Both the position numbers and the translations under genes were made by a program. 64,000 nt of DNA from Auanema rhodensis (Eukaryota; Nematoda; Chromadorea; Rhabditida; Rhabditidae), in the NCBI GenBank assembly GCA_964057225.1, contig OZ059900.1:16011638-16075637 (forward strand), written 5' to 3'. The first letter of the stretch is position 1. The number at the start of each line of letters is the position of its first letter. The notes below the pieces were generated by a model. That model was not told the origin of the DNA. It searched no databases and worked only from the letters and a program-made list of their open reading frames with translations. Positions 50,540-63,951 of the stretch are shown here, one piece after another.

Positions 50540-53500
50540 TTCTAGTGTTCAGCATGTGAAATGCTTCATTTTAGTGTGTAACACGCTGAAATTCGTTGCA
50601 TTTGACGACTCATATGAACAAAAATCGATTTAATCAATATTAGCCATAAGGGGCGTGCCCTCAGAATATGCTAATTTCCTTAATTTTCTAACCCCTGTTT
50701 TTTTGTCGTGAAAGTGGAACTAGACGTTGTACGAACAATTTTGACCTAGGTTTCATTGACATTGCATGAGTTTGAACACATGAAATCGTAAGTCAAAACC
50801 TTGTTTACAGCGAAATTTCCAAAAACTGGTTTTCCAGCATAATAAAATATTTCTCATGGGAAATACTGTGTTTTTGTATTTTTCTAGTGTTCAGCATGTA
50901 AAATGCTTCATTTTAGTATGTAACACGCTGAAATTCGTTGCATTTGACGACTCATATGAACAAAAATCGATTTAATCAATATTAGCCATAAGGGGCGTAC
51001 CCCCAGAATATGCTAATTTCCTTAATTTTCTAACCCCTGTTTTTTTGTCGTGAAAGTGGAACTAGACGTTGTACGAACAATTTTGAGCTAGGTTTCATTG
51101 ACATTGCATGAGTTTGAACACATGAAATCGTAAGTCAAAACCTTGTTTACAGCGAAATTTCCAAAAACTGGTTTTCCAGCATAATAAAATATTTCTCATG
51201 GGAAATACTGTGTTTTTGTATTTTTCTAGTGTTCAGCATGTAAAATGCTTCATTTTAGTATGTAACACGCTGAAATTTGTTGCATTTGACGACTCATATG
51301 AACAAAAATCGATTTAATCAATATTAGCCATAAGGGGCGTGCCCTCAGAATATGCTAATTTCCTTAATTTTCTAACCCTTGTTTTTTTGTTGTGAAAGTG
51401 GAACTAGACGTTGTACGAACAATTTTGAGCTAGGTTTCATTGACATTGCATGAGTTTGAACACATGAAATCGTAAGTCAAAACCTTGTTTACAGCGAAAT
51501 TTCGAAAAACTGGTTTTCCAGCATAATAAAATATTTCTCATGGGAAATACTGTGTTTTTGTATTCTTCTAGTGTTCAGCATGTGAAATGCTTCATTTTAG
51601 TGTGTAACACGCTGAAATTCGTTGCATTTGACGACTCATATGAACAAAAATCGATTTAATCAATATTAGCCATAAGGGGCGTGCCCTCAGAATATGCTAA
51701 TTTCCTTAATTTTCTAACCCCTGTTTTTTTGTCGTGAAAGTGGAACTAGACGTTGTACGAACAATTTTGAGCTAGGTTTCATTGACATTGCATGAGTTTG
51801 AACACATGAAATCGTAAGTCAAAACCTTGTTTACAGCGAAATTTCCAAAAACTGGTTTTCCAGCATAATAAAATATTTCTCATGGGAAATACTGTGTTTT
51901 TGTATTTTTCTAGTGTTCAGCATGTAAAATGCTTCATTTTAGTATGTAACACGCTGAAATTCGTTGCATTTGACGACTCATATGAACAAAAATCGATTTA
52001 ATCAATATTAGCCATAAGGGGCGTGCCCTCAGAATATGCTAATTTCCTTAATTTTCTAACCCTTGTTTTTTTGTCGTGAAAGTGGAACTAGACGTTGTAC
52101 AAACAATTTTGAGCTAGGTTTCATTGACATTGCATGAGTTTGAACACATGAAATCGTAAGTCAAAACCTTGTTTACAGCGAAATTTCCAAAAACTGGTTT
52201 TCCAGCATGATAAAATATTTCTCATGGGAAATACTGTGTTTTTGTATTTTTCTAGTGTTCAGCATGTAAAATGCTTCATTTTAGTATGTAACACGCTGAA
52301 ATTCGTTGCATTTGACGACTCATATGAACAAAAATCGATTTAATCAATATTAGCCATAAGGGGCGTGCCCTCAGAATATGCTAATTTCCTTAATTTTCTA
52401 ACCCCTGTTTTTTTGTCGTGAAAGTGGAACTAGACGTTGTACGAACAATTTTGAGCTAGGTTTCATTGACATTGCATGAGTTTGAACACATGAAATCGTA
52501 AGTCAAAACCTTGTTTACAGCGAAATTTCCAAAAACTGGTTTTCCAGCATAATAAAATATTTCTCATGGGAAATACTGTGTTTTTGTATTCTTCTAGTGT
52601 TCAGCATGTGAAATGCTTCATTTTAGTGTGTAACACGCTGAAATTCGTTGCATTTGACGACTCATATGAACAAAAATCGATTTAATCAATATTAGCCATA
52701 AGGGGCGTGCCCTCAGAATATGCTAATTTCCTTAATTTTCTAACCCCTGTTTTTTTGTCGTGAAAGTGGAACTAGACGTTGTACGAACAATTTTGACCTA
52801 GGTTTCATTGACATTGCATGAGTTTGAACACATGAAATCGTAAGTCAAAACCTTGTTTACAGCGAAATTTCCAAAAACTGGTTTTCCAGCATAATAAAAT
52901 ATTTCTCATGGGAAATACTGTGTTTTTGTATTTTTCTAGTGTTCAGCATGTAAAATGCTTCATTTTAGTATGTAACACGCTGAAATTCGTTGCATTTGAC
53001 GACTCATATGAACAAAAATCGATTTAATCAATATTAGCCATAAGGGGCGTGCCCTCAGAATATGCTAATTTCCTTAATTTTCTAACCCTTGTTTTTTTGT
53101 CGTGAAAGTGGAACTAGACGTTGTACAAACAATTTTGAGCTAGGTTTCATTGACATTGCATGAGTTTGAACACATGAAATCGTAAGTCAAAACCTTGTTT
53201 ACAGCGAAATTTCCAAAAACTGGTTTTCCAGCATGATAAAATATTTCTCATGGGAAATACTGTGTTTTTGTATTTTTCTAGTGTTCAGCATGTAAAATGC
53301 TTCATTTTAGTATGTAACACGCTGAAATTCGTTGCATTTGACGACTCATATGAACAAAAATCGATTTAATCAATATTAGCCATAAGGGGCGTGCCCTCAG
53401 AATATGCTAATTTCCTTAATTTTCTAACCCCTGTTTTTTTGTCGTGAAAGTGGAACTAGACGTTGTACGAACAATTTTGAGCTAGGTTTCATTGACATTG

Positions 53501-53977
53501 CATGAGTTTGAACACATGAAATCGTAAGTCAAAACCTTGTTTACAGCGAAATTTCCACAAACTGGTTTTCCAGCATAATAAAATATTTCTCATGGGAAAT
53601 ACTGTGTTTTTGTATTCTTCTAGTGTTCAGCATGTAAAATGCTTCATTTTAGTATGTAACACGCTGAAATTCGTTGCATTTGACGACTCATATGAACAAA
53701 AATCGATTTAATCAATATTAGCCATAAGGGGCGTGCCCTCAGAATATGCTAATTTCCTTAATTTTCTAACCCCTGTTTTTTTGTCGTGAAAGTGGAACTA
53801 GACGTTGTACGAACAATTTTGAGCTAGGTTTCATTGACCTTGCATGAGTTTGAACACATGAAATCGTAAGTCAAAACCTTGTTTACAGCGAAATTTCCAA
53901 AAACTGGTTTTCCAGCATAATAAAATATTTCTCATGGGAAATACTGTGTTTTTGTATTTTTCTAGTGTTCAGCATGT
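50540..53977 (+). repeat. 10-mer unit (3420 bp), second copy
   Basis: It repeats 47120-50557 at an offset of 3420 with no difference seen. Markers fall at 50745, 50997, 51276, 51386, 52797 and 53836. Identity ends at 53978, where A replaces the G found at 50558. The exchange point therefore lies in the 18-base interval 50540-50557, within the tctagtgttcagcatgt segment of the monomer. This is the longest duplication without visible change in the window and so probably the youngest. Confidence 0.94.
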
Positions 53978-54038
53978 AAAATGCTTCATTTTAGTATGTA
54001 ACACGCTGAAATTCGTTGCATTTGACGACTCATATGAA

Positions 54039-57000
54039 CAAAAATCGATTTAATCAATATTAGCCATAAGGGGCGTGCCCTCAGAATATGCTAATTTCCT
54101 TAATTTTCTAACCCTTGTTTTTTTGTCGTGAAAGTGGAACTAGACGTTGTACGAACAATTTTGAGCTAGGTTTCATTGACATTGCATGAGTTTGAACACA
54201 TGAAATCGTAAGTCAAAACCTTGTTTACAGCGAAATTTCGAAAAACTGGTTTTCCAGCATAATAAAATATTTCTCATGGAAAAACTGTGTTTTTGTATTC
54301 TTCTAGTGTTCAGCATGTGAAATGCTTCATTTTAGTGTGTAACACGCTGAAATTCGTTGCATTTGACGACTCATATGAACAAAAATCGATTTAATCAATA
54401 TTAGCCATAAGGGGCGTGCCCTCAGAATATGCTAATTTCCTTAATTTTCTAACCCCTGTTTTTTTGTCGTGAAAGTGGAACTAGACGTTGTACGAACAAT
54501 TTTGAGCTAGGTTTCATTGACATTGCATGAGTTTGAACACATGAAATCGTAAGTCAAAACCTTGTTTACAGCGAAATTTCCAAAAACTGGTTTTCCAGCA
54601 TAATAAAATATTTCTCATGGAAAAACTGTGTTTTTGTATTCTTCTAGTGTTCAGCATGTGAAATGCTTCATTTTAGTGTGTAACACGCTGAAATTCGTTG
54701 CATTTGACGACTCATATGAACAAAAATCGATTTAATCAATATTAGCCATAAGGGGCGTGCCCTCAGAATATGCTAATTTCCTTAATTTTCTAACCCCTGT
54801 TTTTTTGTCGTGAAAGTGGAACTAGACGTTGTACGAACAATTTTGAGCTAGGTTTCATTGACATTGCATGAGTTTGAACACATGAAATCGTAAGTCAAAA
54901 CCTTGTTTACAGCGAAATTTCCAAAAACTGGTTTTCCAGCATAATAAAATATTTCTCATGGGAAATACTGTGTTTTTGTATTTTTCTAGTGTTCAGCATG
55001 TAAAATGCTTCATTTTAGTATGTAACACGCTGAAATTCGTTGCATTTGACGACTCATATGAACAAAAATCGATTTAATCAATATTAGCCATAAGGGGCGT
55101 GCCCTCAGAATATGCTAATTTCCTTAATTTTCTAACCCTTGTTTTTTTGTCGTGAAAGTGGAACTAGACGTTGTACAAACAATTTTGAGCTAGGTTTCAT
55201 TGACATTGCATGAGTTTGAACACATGAAATCGTAAGTCAAAACCTTGTTTACAGCGAAATTTCCAAAAACTGGTTTTCCAGCATGATAAAATATTTCTCA
55301 TGGGAAATACTGTGTTTTTGTATTTTTCTAGTGTTCAGCATGTAAAATGCTTCATTTTAGTATGTAACACGCTGAAATTCGTTGCATTTGACGACTCATA
55401 TGAACAAAAATCGATTTAATCAATATTAGCCATAAGGGGCGTGCCCTCAGAATATGCTAATTTCCTTAATTTTCTAACCCCTGTTTTTTTGTCGTGAAAG
55501 TGGAACTAGACGTTGTACGAACAATTTTGAGCTAGGTTTCATTGACATTGCATGAGTTTGAACACATGAAATCGTAAGTCAAAACCTTGTTTACAGCGAA
55601 ATTTCCAAAAACTGGTTTTCCAGCATAATAAAATATTTCTCATGGGAAATACTGTGTTTTTGTATTTTTCTAGTGTTCAGCATGTAAAATGCTTCATTTT
55701 AGTATGTAACACGCTGAAATTCGTTGCATTTGACGACTCATATGAACAAAAATCGATTTAATCAATATTAGCCATAAGGGGCGTGCCCTCAGAATATGCT
55801 AATTTCCTTAATTTTCTAACCCTTGTTTTTTTGTCGTGAAAGTGGAACTAGACGTTGTACGAACAATTTTGAGCTAGGTTTCATTGACATTGCATGAGTT
55901 TGAACACATGAAATCGTAAGTCAAAACCTTGTTTACAGCGAAATTTCGAAAAACTGGTTTTCCAGCATAATAAAATATTTCTCATAGGAAATACTGTGTT
56001 TTGTATTCTTCTAGTGTTCAGCATGTGAAATGCTTCATTTTAGTGTGTAACACGCTGAAATTCGTTGCATTTGACGACTCATATGAACAAAAATCGATTT
56101 AATCAATATTAGCCATAAGGGGCGTGCCCTCAGAATATGCTAATTTCCTTAATTTTCTAACCCCTGTTTTTTTGTCGTGAAAGTGGAACTAGACGTTGTA
56201 CGAACAATTTTGAGCTAGGTTTCATTGACATTGCATGAGTTTGAACACATGAAATCGTAAGTCAAAACCTTGTTTACAGCGAAATTTCCAAAAACTGGTT
56301 TTCCAGCATAATAAAATATTTCTCATGGGAAATACTGTGTTTTTGTATTTTTCTAGTGTTCAGCATGTAAAATGCTTCATTTTAGTATGTAACACGCTGA
56401 AATTCGTTGCATTTGACGACTCATATGAACAAAAATCGATTTAATCAATATTAGCCATAAGGGGCGTGCCCTCAGAATATGCTAATTTCCTTAATTTTCT
56501 AACCCTTGTTTTTTTGTCGTGAAAGTGGAACTAGACGTTGTACAAACAATTTTGAGCTAGGTTTCATTGACATTGCATGAGTTTGAACACATGAAATCGT
56601 AAGTCAAAACCTTGTTTACAGCGAAATTTCCAAAAACTGGTTTTCCAGCATGATAAAATATTTCTCATGGGAAATACTGTGTTTTTGTATTTTTCTAGTG
56701 TTCAGCATGTAAAATGCTTCATTTTAGTATGTAACACGCTGAAATTCGTTGCATTTGACGACTCATATGAACAAAAATCGATTTAATCAATATTAGCCAT
56801 AAGGGGCGTGCCCTCAGAATATGCTAATTTCCTTAATTTTCTAACCCTTGTTTTTTTGTCGTGAAAGTGGAACTAGACGTTGTACGAACAATTTTGAGCT
56901 AGGTTTCATTGACATTGCATGAGTTTGAACACATGAAATCGTAAGTCAAAACCTTGTTTACAGCGAAATTTCGAAAAACTGGTTTTCCAGCATAATAAAA

Positions 57001-58821
57001 TATTTCTCATGGAAAAACTGTGTTTTTGTATTCTTCTAGTGTTCAGCATGTGAAATGCTTCATTTTAGTGTGTAACACGCTGAAATTCGTTGCATTTGAC
57101 GACTCATATGAACAAAAATCGATTTAATCAATATTAGCCATAAGGGGCGTGCCCTCAGAATATGCTAATTTCCTTAATTTTCTAACCCCTGTTTTTTTGT
57201 CGTGAAAGTGGAACTAGACGTTGTACGAACAATTTTGAGCTAGGTTTCATTGACATTGCATGAGTTTGAACACATGAAATCGTAAGTCAAAACCTTGTTT
57301 ACAGCGAAATTTCCAAAAACTGGTTTTCCAGCATAATAAAATATTTCTCATGGGAAATACTGTGTTTTTGTATTTTTCTAGTGTTCAGCATGTAAAATGC
57401 TTCATTTTAGTATGTAACACGCTGAAATTCGTTGCATTTGACGACTCATATGAACAAAAATCGATTTAATCAATATTAGCCATAAGGGGCGTGCCCTCAG
57501 AATATGCTAATTTCCTTAATTTTCTAACCCTTGTTTTTTTGTCGTGAAAGTGGAACTAGACGTTGTACAAACAATTTTGAGCTAGGTTTCATTGACATTG
57601 CATGAGTTTGAACACATGAAATCGTAAGTCAAAACCTTGTTTACAGCGAAATTTCCAAAAACTGGTTTTCCAGCATGATAAAATATTTCTCATGGGAAAT
57701 ACTGTGTTTTTGTATTTTTCTAGTGTTCAGCATGTAAAATGCTTCATTTTAGTATGTAACACGCTGAAATTCGTTGCATTTGACGACTCATATGAACAAA
57801 AATCGATTTAATCAATATTAGCCATAAGGGGCGTGCCCTCAGAATATGCTAATTTCCTTAATTTTCTAACCCCTGTTTTTTTGTCGTGAAAGTGGAACTA
57901 GACGTTGTACGAACAATTTTGAGCTAGGTTTCATTGACATTGCATGAGTTTGAACACATGAAATCGTAAGTCAAAACCTTGTTTACAGCGAAATTTCCAA
58001 AAACTGGTTTTCCAGCATAATAAAATATTTCTCATGGGAAATACTGTGTTTTTGTATTTTTCTAGTGTTCAGCATGTAAAATGCTTCATTTTAGTATGTA
58101 ACACGCTGAAATTCGTTGCATTTGACGACTCATATGAACAAAAATCGATTTAATCAATATTAGCCATAAGGGGCGTGCCCTCAGAATATGCTAATTTCCT
58201 TAATTTTCTAACCCTTGTTTTTTTGTCGTGAAAGTGGAACTAGACGTTGTACGAACAATTTTGAGCTAGGTTTCATTGACATTGCATGAGTTTGAACACA
58301 TGAAATCGTAAGTCAAAACCTTGTTTACAGCGAAATTTCGAAAAACTGGTTTTCCAGCATAATAAAATATTTCTCATAGGAAATACTGTGTTTTGTATTC
58401 TTCTAGTGTTCAGCATGTGAAATGCTTCATTTTAGTGTGTAACACGCTGAAATTCGTTGCATTTGACGACTCATATGAACAAAAATCGATTTAATCAATA
58501 TTAGCCATAAGGGGCGTGCCCTCAGAATATGCTAATTTCCTTAATTTTCTAACCCCTGTTTTTTTGTCGTGAAAGTGGAACTAGACGTTGTACGAACAAT
58601 TTTGAGCTAGGTTTCATTGACATTGCATGAGTTTGAACACATGAAATCGTAAGTCAAAACCTTGTTTACAGCGAAATTTCCAAAAACTGGTTTTCCAGCA
58701 TAATAAAATATTTCTCATGGGAAATACTGTGTTTTTGTATTTTTCTAGTGTTCAGCATGTAAAATGCTTCATTTTAGTATGTAACACGCTGAAATTCGTT
58801 GCATTTGACGACTCATATGAA
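54039..58821 (+). repeat. Two related blocks of S2-led units traced by one-base deletions
   Basis: The order S2 (with atggaaaaact, one base short) S3 S1 S3, then S2 (with catagg and a one-base deletion giving gtgttttgt) S3, occurs twice. The first starts at 54039 and the second at 56772. The first contains one extra monomer, 54380-54720, an S10-like copy bearing the same deletion. The two catagg copies lie 2392 bp apart (55983 and 58375), which is seven monomers less two deleted bases. Confidence 0.87.
54380..54720 (+). repeat. Chimeric monomer (S3 left, deleted S2 right), 341 bp
   Basis: The left part reads as S3 (C77, G115, C202). The right part reads as the neighbouring deleted S2 (atggaaaaact, C263, G282, G300). 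The switch lies between positions 202 and about 241 of the monomer. This is what an unequal crossover inside a monomer between a deleted S2 and an S3 would leave. Similar S3/S2 hybrids without the deletion are at 44463, 48909, 52329 and 61216. Confidence 0.8.
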
Positions 58822-60189
58822 CAATAATCGATTTAATCAATATTAGCCATAAGGGGCGTGCCCTCAGAATATGCTAATTTCCTTAATTTTCTAACCCCTG
58901 TTTTTTTGTCGTGAAAGTGGAACTAGACGTTGTACGAACAATTTTGAGCTAGGTTTCATTGACATTGCATGAGTTTGAACACATGAAATCGTAAGTCAAA
59001 ACCTTGTTTACAGCGAAATTTCCACAAACTGGTTTTCCAGCATGATAAAATATTTCTCATGGGAAATACTGTGTTTTTGTATTCTTCTAGTGTTCAGCAT
59101 GTAAAATGCTTCATTTTAGTATGTAACACGCTGAAATTCGTTGCATTTGACGACTCATATGAACAAAAATCGATTTAATCAATATTAGCCATAAGGGGCG
59201 TGCCCTCAGAATATGCTAATTTCCTTAATTTTCTAACCCCTGTTTTTTTGTCGTGAAAGTGGAACTAGACGTTGTACGAACAATTTTGAGCTAGGTTTCA
59301 TTGACATTGCATGAGTTTGAACACATGAAATCGTAAGTCAAAACCTTGTTTACAGCGAAATTTCCAAAAACTGGTTTTCCAGCATAATAAAATATTTCTC
59401 ATGGGAAATACTGTGTTTTTGTATTTTTCTAGTGTTCAGCATGTAAAATGCTTCATTTTAGTATGTAACACGCTGAAATTCGTTGCATTTGACGACTCAT
59501 ATGAACAAAAATCGATTTAATCAATATTAGCCATAAGGGGCGTGCCCTCAGAATATGCTAATTTCCTTAATTTTCTAACCCCTGTTTTTTTGTCGTGAAA
59601 GTGGAACTAGACGTTGTACGAACAATTTTGAGCTAGGTTTCATTGACATTGCATGAGTTTGAACACATGAAATCGTAAGTCAAAACCTTGTTTACAGCGA
59701 AATTTCCAAAAACTGGTTTTCCAGCATAATAAAATATTTCTCATGGGAAATACTGTGTTTTTGTATTTTTCTAGTGTTCAGCATGTAAAATGCTTCATTT
59801 TAGTATGTAACACGCTGAAATTCGTTGCATTTGACGACTCATATGAACAATAATCGATTTAATCAATATTAGCCATAAGGGGCGTGCCCTCAGAATATGC
59901 TAATTTCCTTAATTTTCTAACCCCTGTTTTTTTGTCGTGAAAGTGGAACTAGACGTTGTACGAACAATTTTGAGCTAGGTTTCATTGACATTGCATGAGT
60001 TTGAACACATGAAATCGTAAGTCAAAACCTTGTTTACAGCGAAATTTCCAAAAACTGGTTTTCCAGCATAATAAAATATTTCTCATGGGAAATACTGTGT
60101 TTTTGTATTTTTCTAGTGTTCAGCATGTAAAATGCTTCATTTTAGTATGTAACACGCTGAAATTCGTTGCATTTGACGACTCATATGAA
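58822..60189 (+). repeat. Trimer marked by caataatcg (1026 bp) and following monomer
   Basis: The variant caataatcg replaces caaaaatcg at 58822 and at 59848, three monomers apart. The first of these monomers is an S4-like copy with G223; the second is a plain S3, and the two monomers between are also S3. The shared variant with different bodies suggests the exchange point lay within the monomer, between the start and position 202. Confidence 0.75.
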
Positions 60190-62241
60190 CAAAAATCGAT
60201 TTAATCAATATTAGCCATAAGGGGCGTGCCCTCAGAATATGCTAATTTCCTTAATTTTCTAACCCTTGTTTTTTTGTCGTGAAAGTGGAACTAGACGTTG
60301 TACGAACAATTTTGAGCTAGGTTTCATTGACATTGCATGAGTTTGAACACATGAAATCGTAAGTCAAAACCTTGTTTACAGCGAAATTTCGAAAAACTGG
60401 TTTTCCAGCATAATAAAATATTTCTCATGGGAAATACTGTGTTTTTGTATTCTTCTAGTGTTCAGCATGTGAAATGCTTCATTTTAGTGTGTAACACGCT
60501 GAAATTCGTTGCATTTGACGACTCATATGAACAAAAATCGATTTAATCAATATTAGCCATAAGGGGCGTGCCCTCAGAATATGCTAATTTCCTTAATTTT
60601 CTAACCCCTGTTTTTTTGTCGTGAAAGTGGAACTAGACGTTGTACGAACAATTTTGAGCTAGGTTTCATTGACATTGCATGAGTTTGAACACATGAAATC
60701 GTAAGTCAAAACCTTGTTTACAGCGAAATTTCCAAAAACTGGTTTTCCAGCATAATAAAATATTTCTCATGGGAAATACTGTGTTTTTGTATTTTTCTAG
60801 TGTTCAGCATGTAAAATGCTTCATTTTAGTATGTAACACGCTGAAATTCGTTGCATTTGACGACTCATATGAACAAAAATCGATTTAATCAATATTAGCC
60901 ATAAGGGGCGTGCCCTCAGAATATGCTAATTTCCTTAATTTTCTAACCCTTGTTTTTTTGTCGTGAAAGTGGAACTAGACGTTGTACAAACAATTTTGAG
61001 CTAGGTTTCATTGACATTGCATGAGTTTGAACACATGAAATCGTAAGTCAAAACCTTGTTTACAGCGAAATTTCCAAAAACTGGTTTTCCAGCATGATAA
61101 AATATTTCTCATGGGAAATACTGTGTTTTTGTATTTTTCTAGTGTTCAGCATGTAAAATGCTTCATTTTAGTATGTAACACGCTGAAATTCGTTGCATTT
61201 GACGACTCATATGAACAAAAATCGATTTAATCAATATTAGCCATAAGGGGCGTGCCCTCAGAATATGCTAATTTCCTTAATTTTCTAACCCCTGTTTTTT
61301 TGTCGTGAAAGTGGAACTAGACGTTGTACGAACAATTTTGAGCTAGGTTTCATTGACATTGCATGAGTTTGAACACATGAAATCGTAAGTCAAAACCTTG
61401 TTTACAGCGAAATTTCCAAAAACTGGTTTTCCAGCATAATAAAATATTTCTCATGGGAAATACTGTGTTTTTGTATTCTTCTAGTGTTCAGCATGTGAAA
61501 TGCTTCATTTTAGTGTGTAACACGCTGAAATTCGTTGCATTTGACGACTCATATGAACAAAAATCGATTTAATCAATATTAGCCATAAGGGGCGTGCCCT
61601 CAGAATATGCTAATTTCCTTAATTTTCTAACCCCTGTTTTTTTGTCGTGAAAGTGGAACTAGACGTTGTACGAACAATTTTGAGCTAGGTTTCATTGACA
61701 TTGCATGAGTTTGAACACATGAAATCGTAAGTCAAAACCTTGTTTACAGCGAAATTTCCACAAACTGGTTTTCCAGCATAATAAAATATTTCTCATGGGA
61801 AATACTGTGTTTTTGTATTCTTCTAGTGTTCAGCATGTAAAATGCTTCATTTTAGTATGTAACACGCTGAAATTCGTTGCATTTGACGACTCATATGAAC
61901 AAAAATCGATTTAATCAATATTAGCCATAAGGGGCGTGCCCTCAGAATATGCTAATTTCCTTAATTTTCTAACCCCTGTTTTTTTGTCGTGAAAGTGGAA
62001 CTAGACGTTGTACGAACAATTTTGAGCTAGGTTTCATTGACATTGCATGAGTTTGAACACATGAAATCGTAAGTCAAAACCTTGTTTACAGCGAAATTTC
62101 CAAAAACTGGTTTTCCAGCATAATAAAACATTTCTCATGGGAAATACTGTGTTTTTGTATTTTTCTAGTGTTCAGCATGTAAAATGCTTCATTTTAGTAT
62201 GTAACACGCTGAAATTCGTTGCATTTGACGACTCATATGAA

Positions 62242-63951
62242 CAAAAATCGATTTAATCAATATTAGCCATAAGGGGCGTGCCCTCAGAATATGCTAATTT
62301 CCTTAATTTTCTAACCCTTGTTTTTTTGTCGTGAAAGTGGAACTAGACGTTGTACGAACAATTTTGAGCTAGGTTTCATTGACATTGCATGAGTTTGAAC
62401 ACATGAAATCGTAAGTCAAAACCTTGTTTACAGCGAAATTTCGAAAAACTGGTTTTCCAGCATAATAAAATATTTCTCATGGGAAATACTGTGTTTTTGT
62501 ATTCTTCTAGTGTTCAGCATGTGAAATGCTTCATTTTAGTGTGTAACACGCTGAAATTCGTTGCATTTGACGACTCATATGAACAAAAATCGATTTAATC
62601 AATATTAGCCATAAGGGGCGTGCCCTCAGAATATGCTAATTTCCTTAATTTTCTAACCCCTGTTTTTTTGTCGTGAAAGTGGAACTAGACGTTGTACGAA
62701 CAATTTTGAGCTAGGTTTCATTGACATTGCATGAGTTTGAACACATGAAATCGTAAGTCAAAACCTTGTTTACAGCGAAATTTCCAAAAACTGGTTTTCC
62801 AGCATAATAAAATATTTCTCATGGGAAATACTGTGTTTTTGTATTTTTCTAGTGTTCAGCATGTAAAATGCTTCATTTTAGTATGTAACACGCTGAAATT
62901 CGTTGCACTTGACGACTCATATGAACAAAAATCGATTTAATCAATATTAGCCATAAGGGGCGTGCCCTCAGAATATGCTAATTTCCTTAATTTTCTAACC
63001 CTTGTTTTTTTGTCGTGAAAGTGGAACTAGACGTTGTACAAACAATTTTGAGCTAGGTTTCATTGACATTGCATGAGTTTGAACACATGAAATCGTAAGT
63101 CAAAACCTTGTTTACAGCGAAATTTCCAAAAACTGGTTTTCCAGCATGATAAAATATTTCTCATGGGAAATACTGTGTTTTTGTATTTTTCTAGTGTTCA
63201 GCATGTAAAATGCTTCATTTTAGTATGTAACACGCTGAAATTCGTTGCATTTGACGACTCATATGAACAAAAATCGATTTAATCAATATTAGCCATAAGG
63301 GGCGTGCCCTCAGAATATGCTAATTTCCTTAATTTTCTAACCCCTGTTTTTTTGTCGTGAAAGTGGAACTAGACGTTGTACGAACAATTTTGAGCTAGGT
63401 TTCATTGACATTGCATGAGTTTGAACACATGAAATCGTAAGTCAAAACCTTGTTTACAGCGAAATTTCCACAAACTGGTTTTCCAGCATAATAAAATATT
63501 TCTCATGGGAAATACTGTGTTTTTGTATTCTTCTAGTGTTCAGCATGTAAAATGCTTCATTTTAGTATGTAACACGCTGAAATTCGTTGCATTTGACGAC
63601 TCATATGAACAAAAATCGATTTAATCAATATTAGCCATAAGGGGCGTGCCCTCAGAATATGCTAATTTCCTTAATTTTCTAACCCCTGTTTTTTTGTCGT
63701 GAAAGTGGAACTAGACGTTGTACGAACAATTTTGAGCTAGGTTTCATTGACATTGCATGAGTTTGAACACATGAAATCGTAAGTCAAAACCTTGTTTACA
63801 GCGAAATTTCCAAAAACTGGTTTTCCAGCATAATAAAATATTTATCATGGAAAATACTGTGTTTTTGTATTTTTCTAGTGTTCAGCATGTAAAATGCTTC
63901 ATTTTAGTATGTAACACGCTGAAATTCGTTGCATTTGACGACTCATATGAA
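62242..63951 (+). repeat. Canonical 5-mer unit S2 S3 S1 S4 S3, right copy
   Basis: Monomers start at 62242 (S2), 62584 (S3), 62926 (S1), 63268 (S4) and 63610 (S3). Private changes are gcacttgac near 62907 and tttatcatggaaaat near 63842. The next unit would begin with the partial monomer at 63952, whose 49 bases contain no diagnostic site. Confidence 0.86.
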
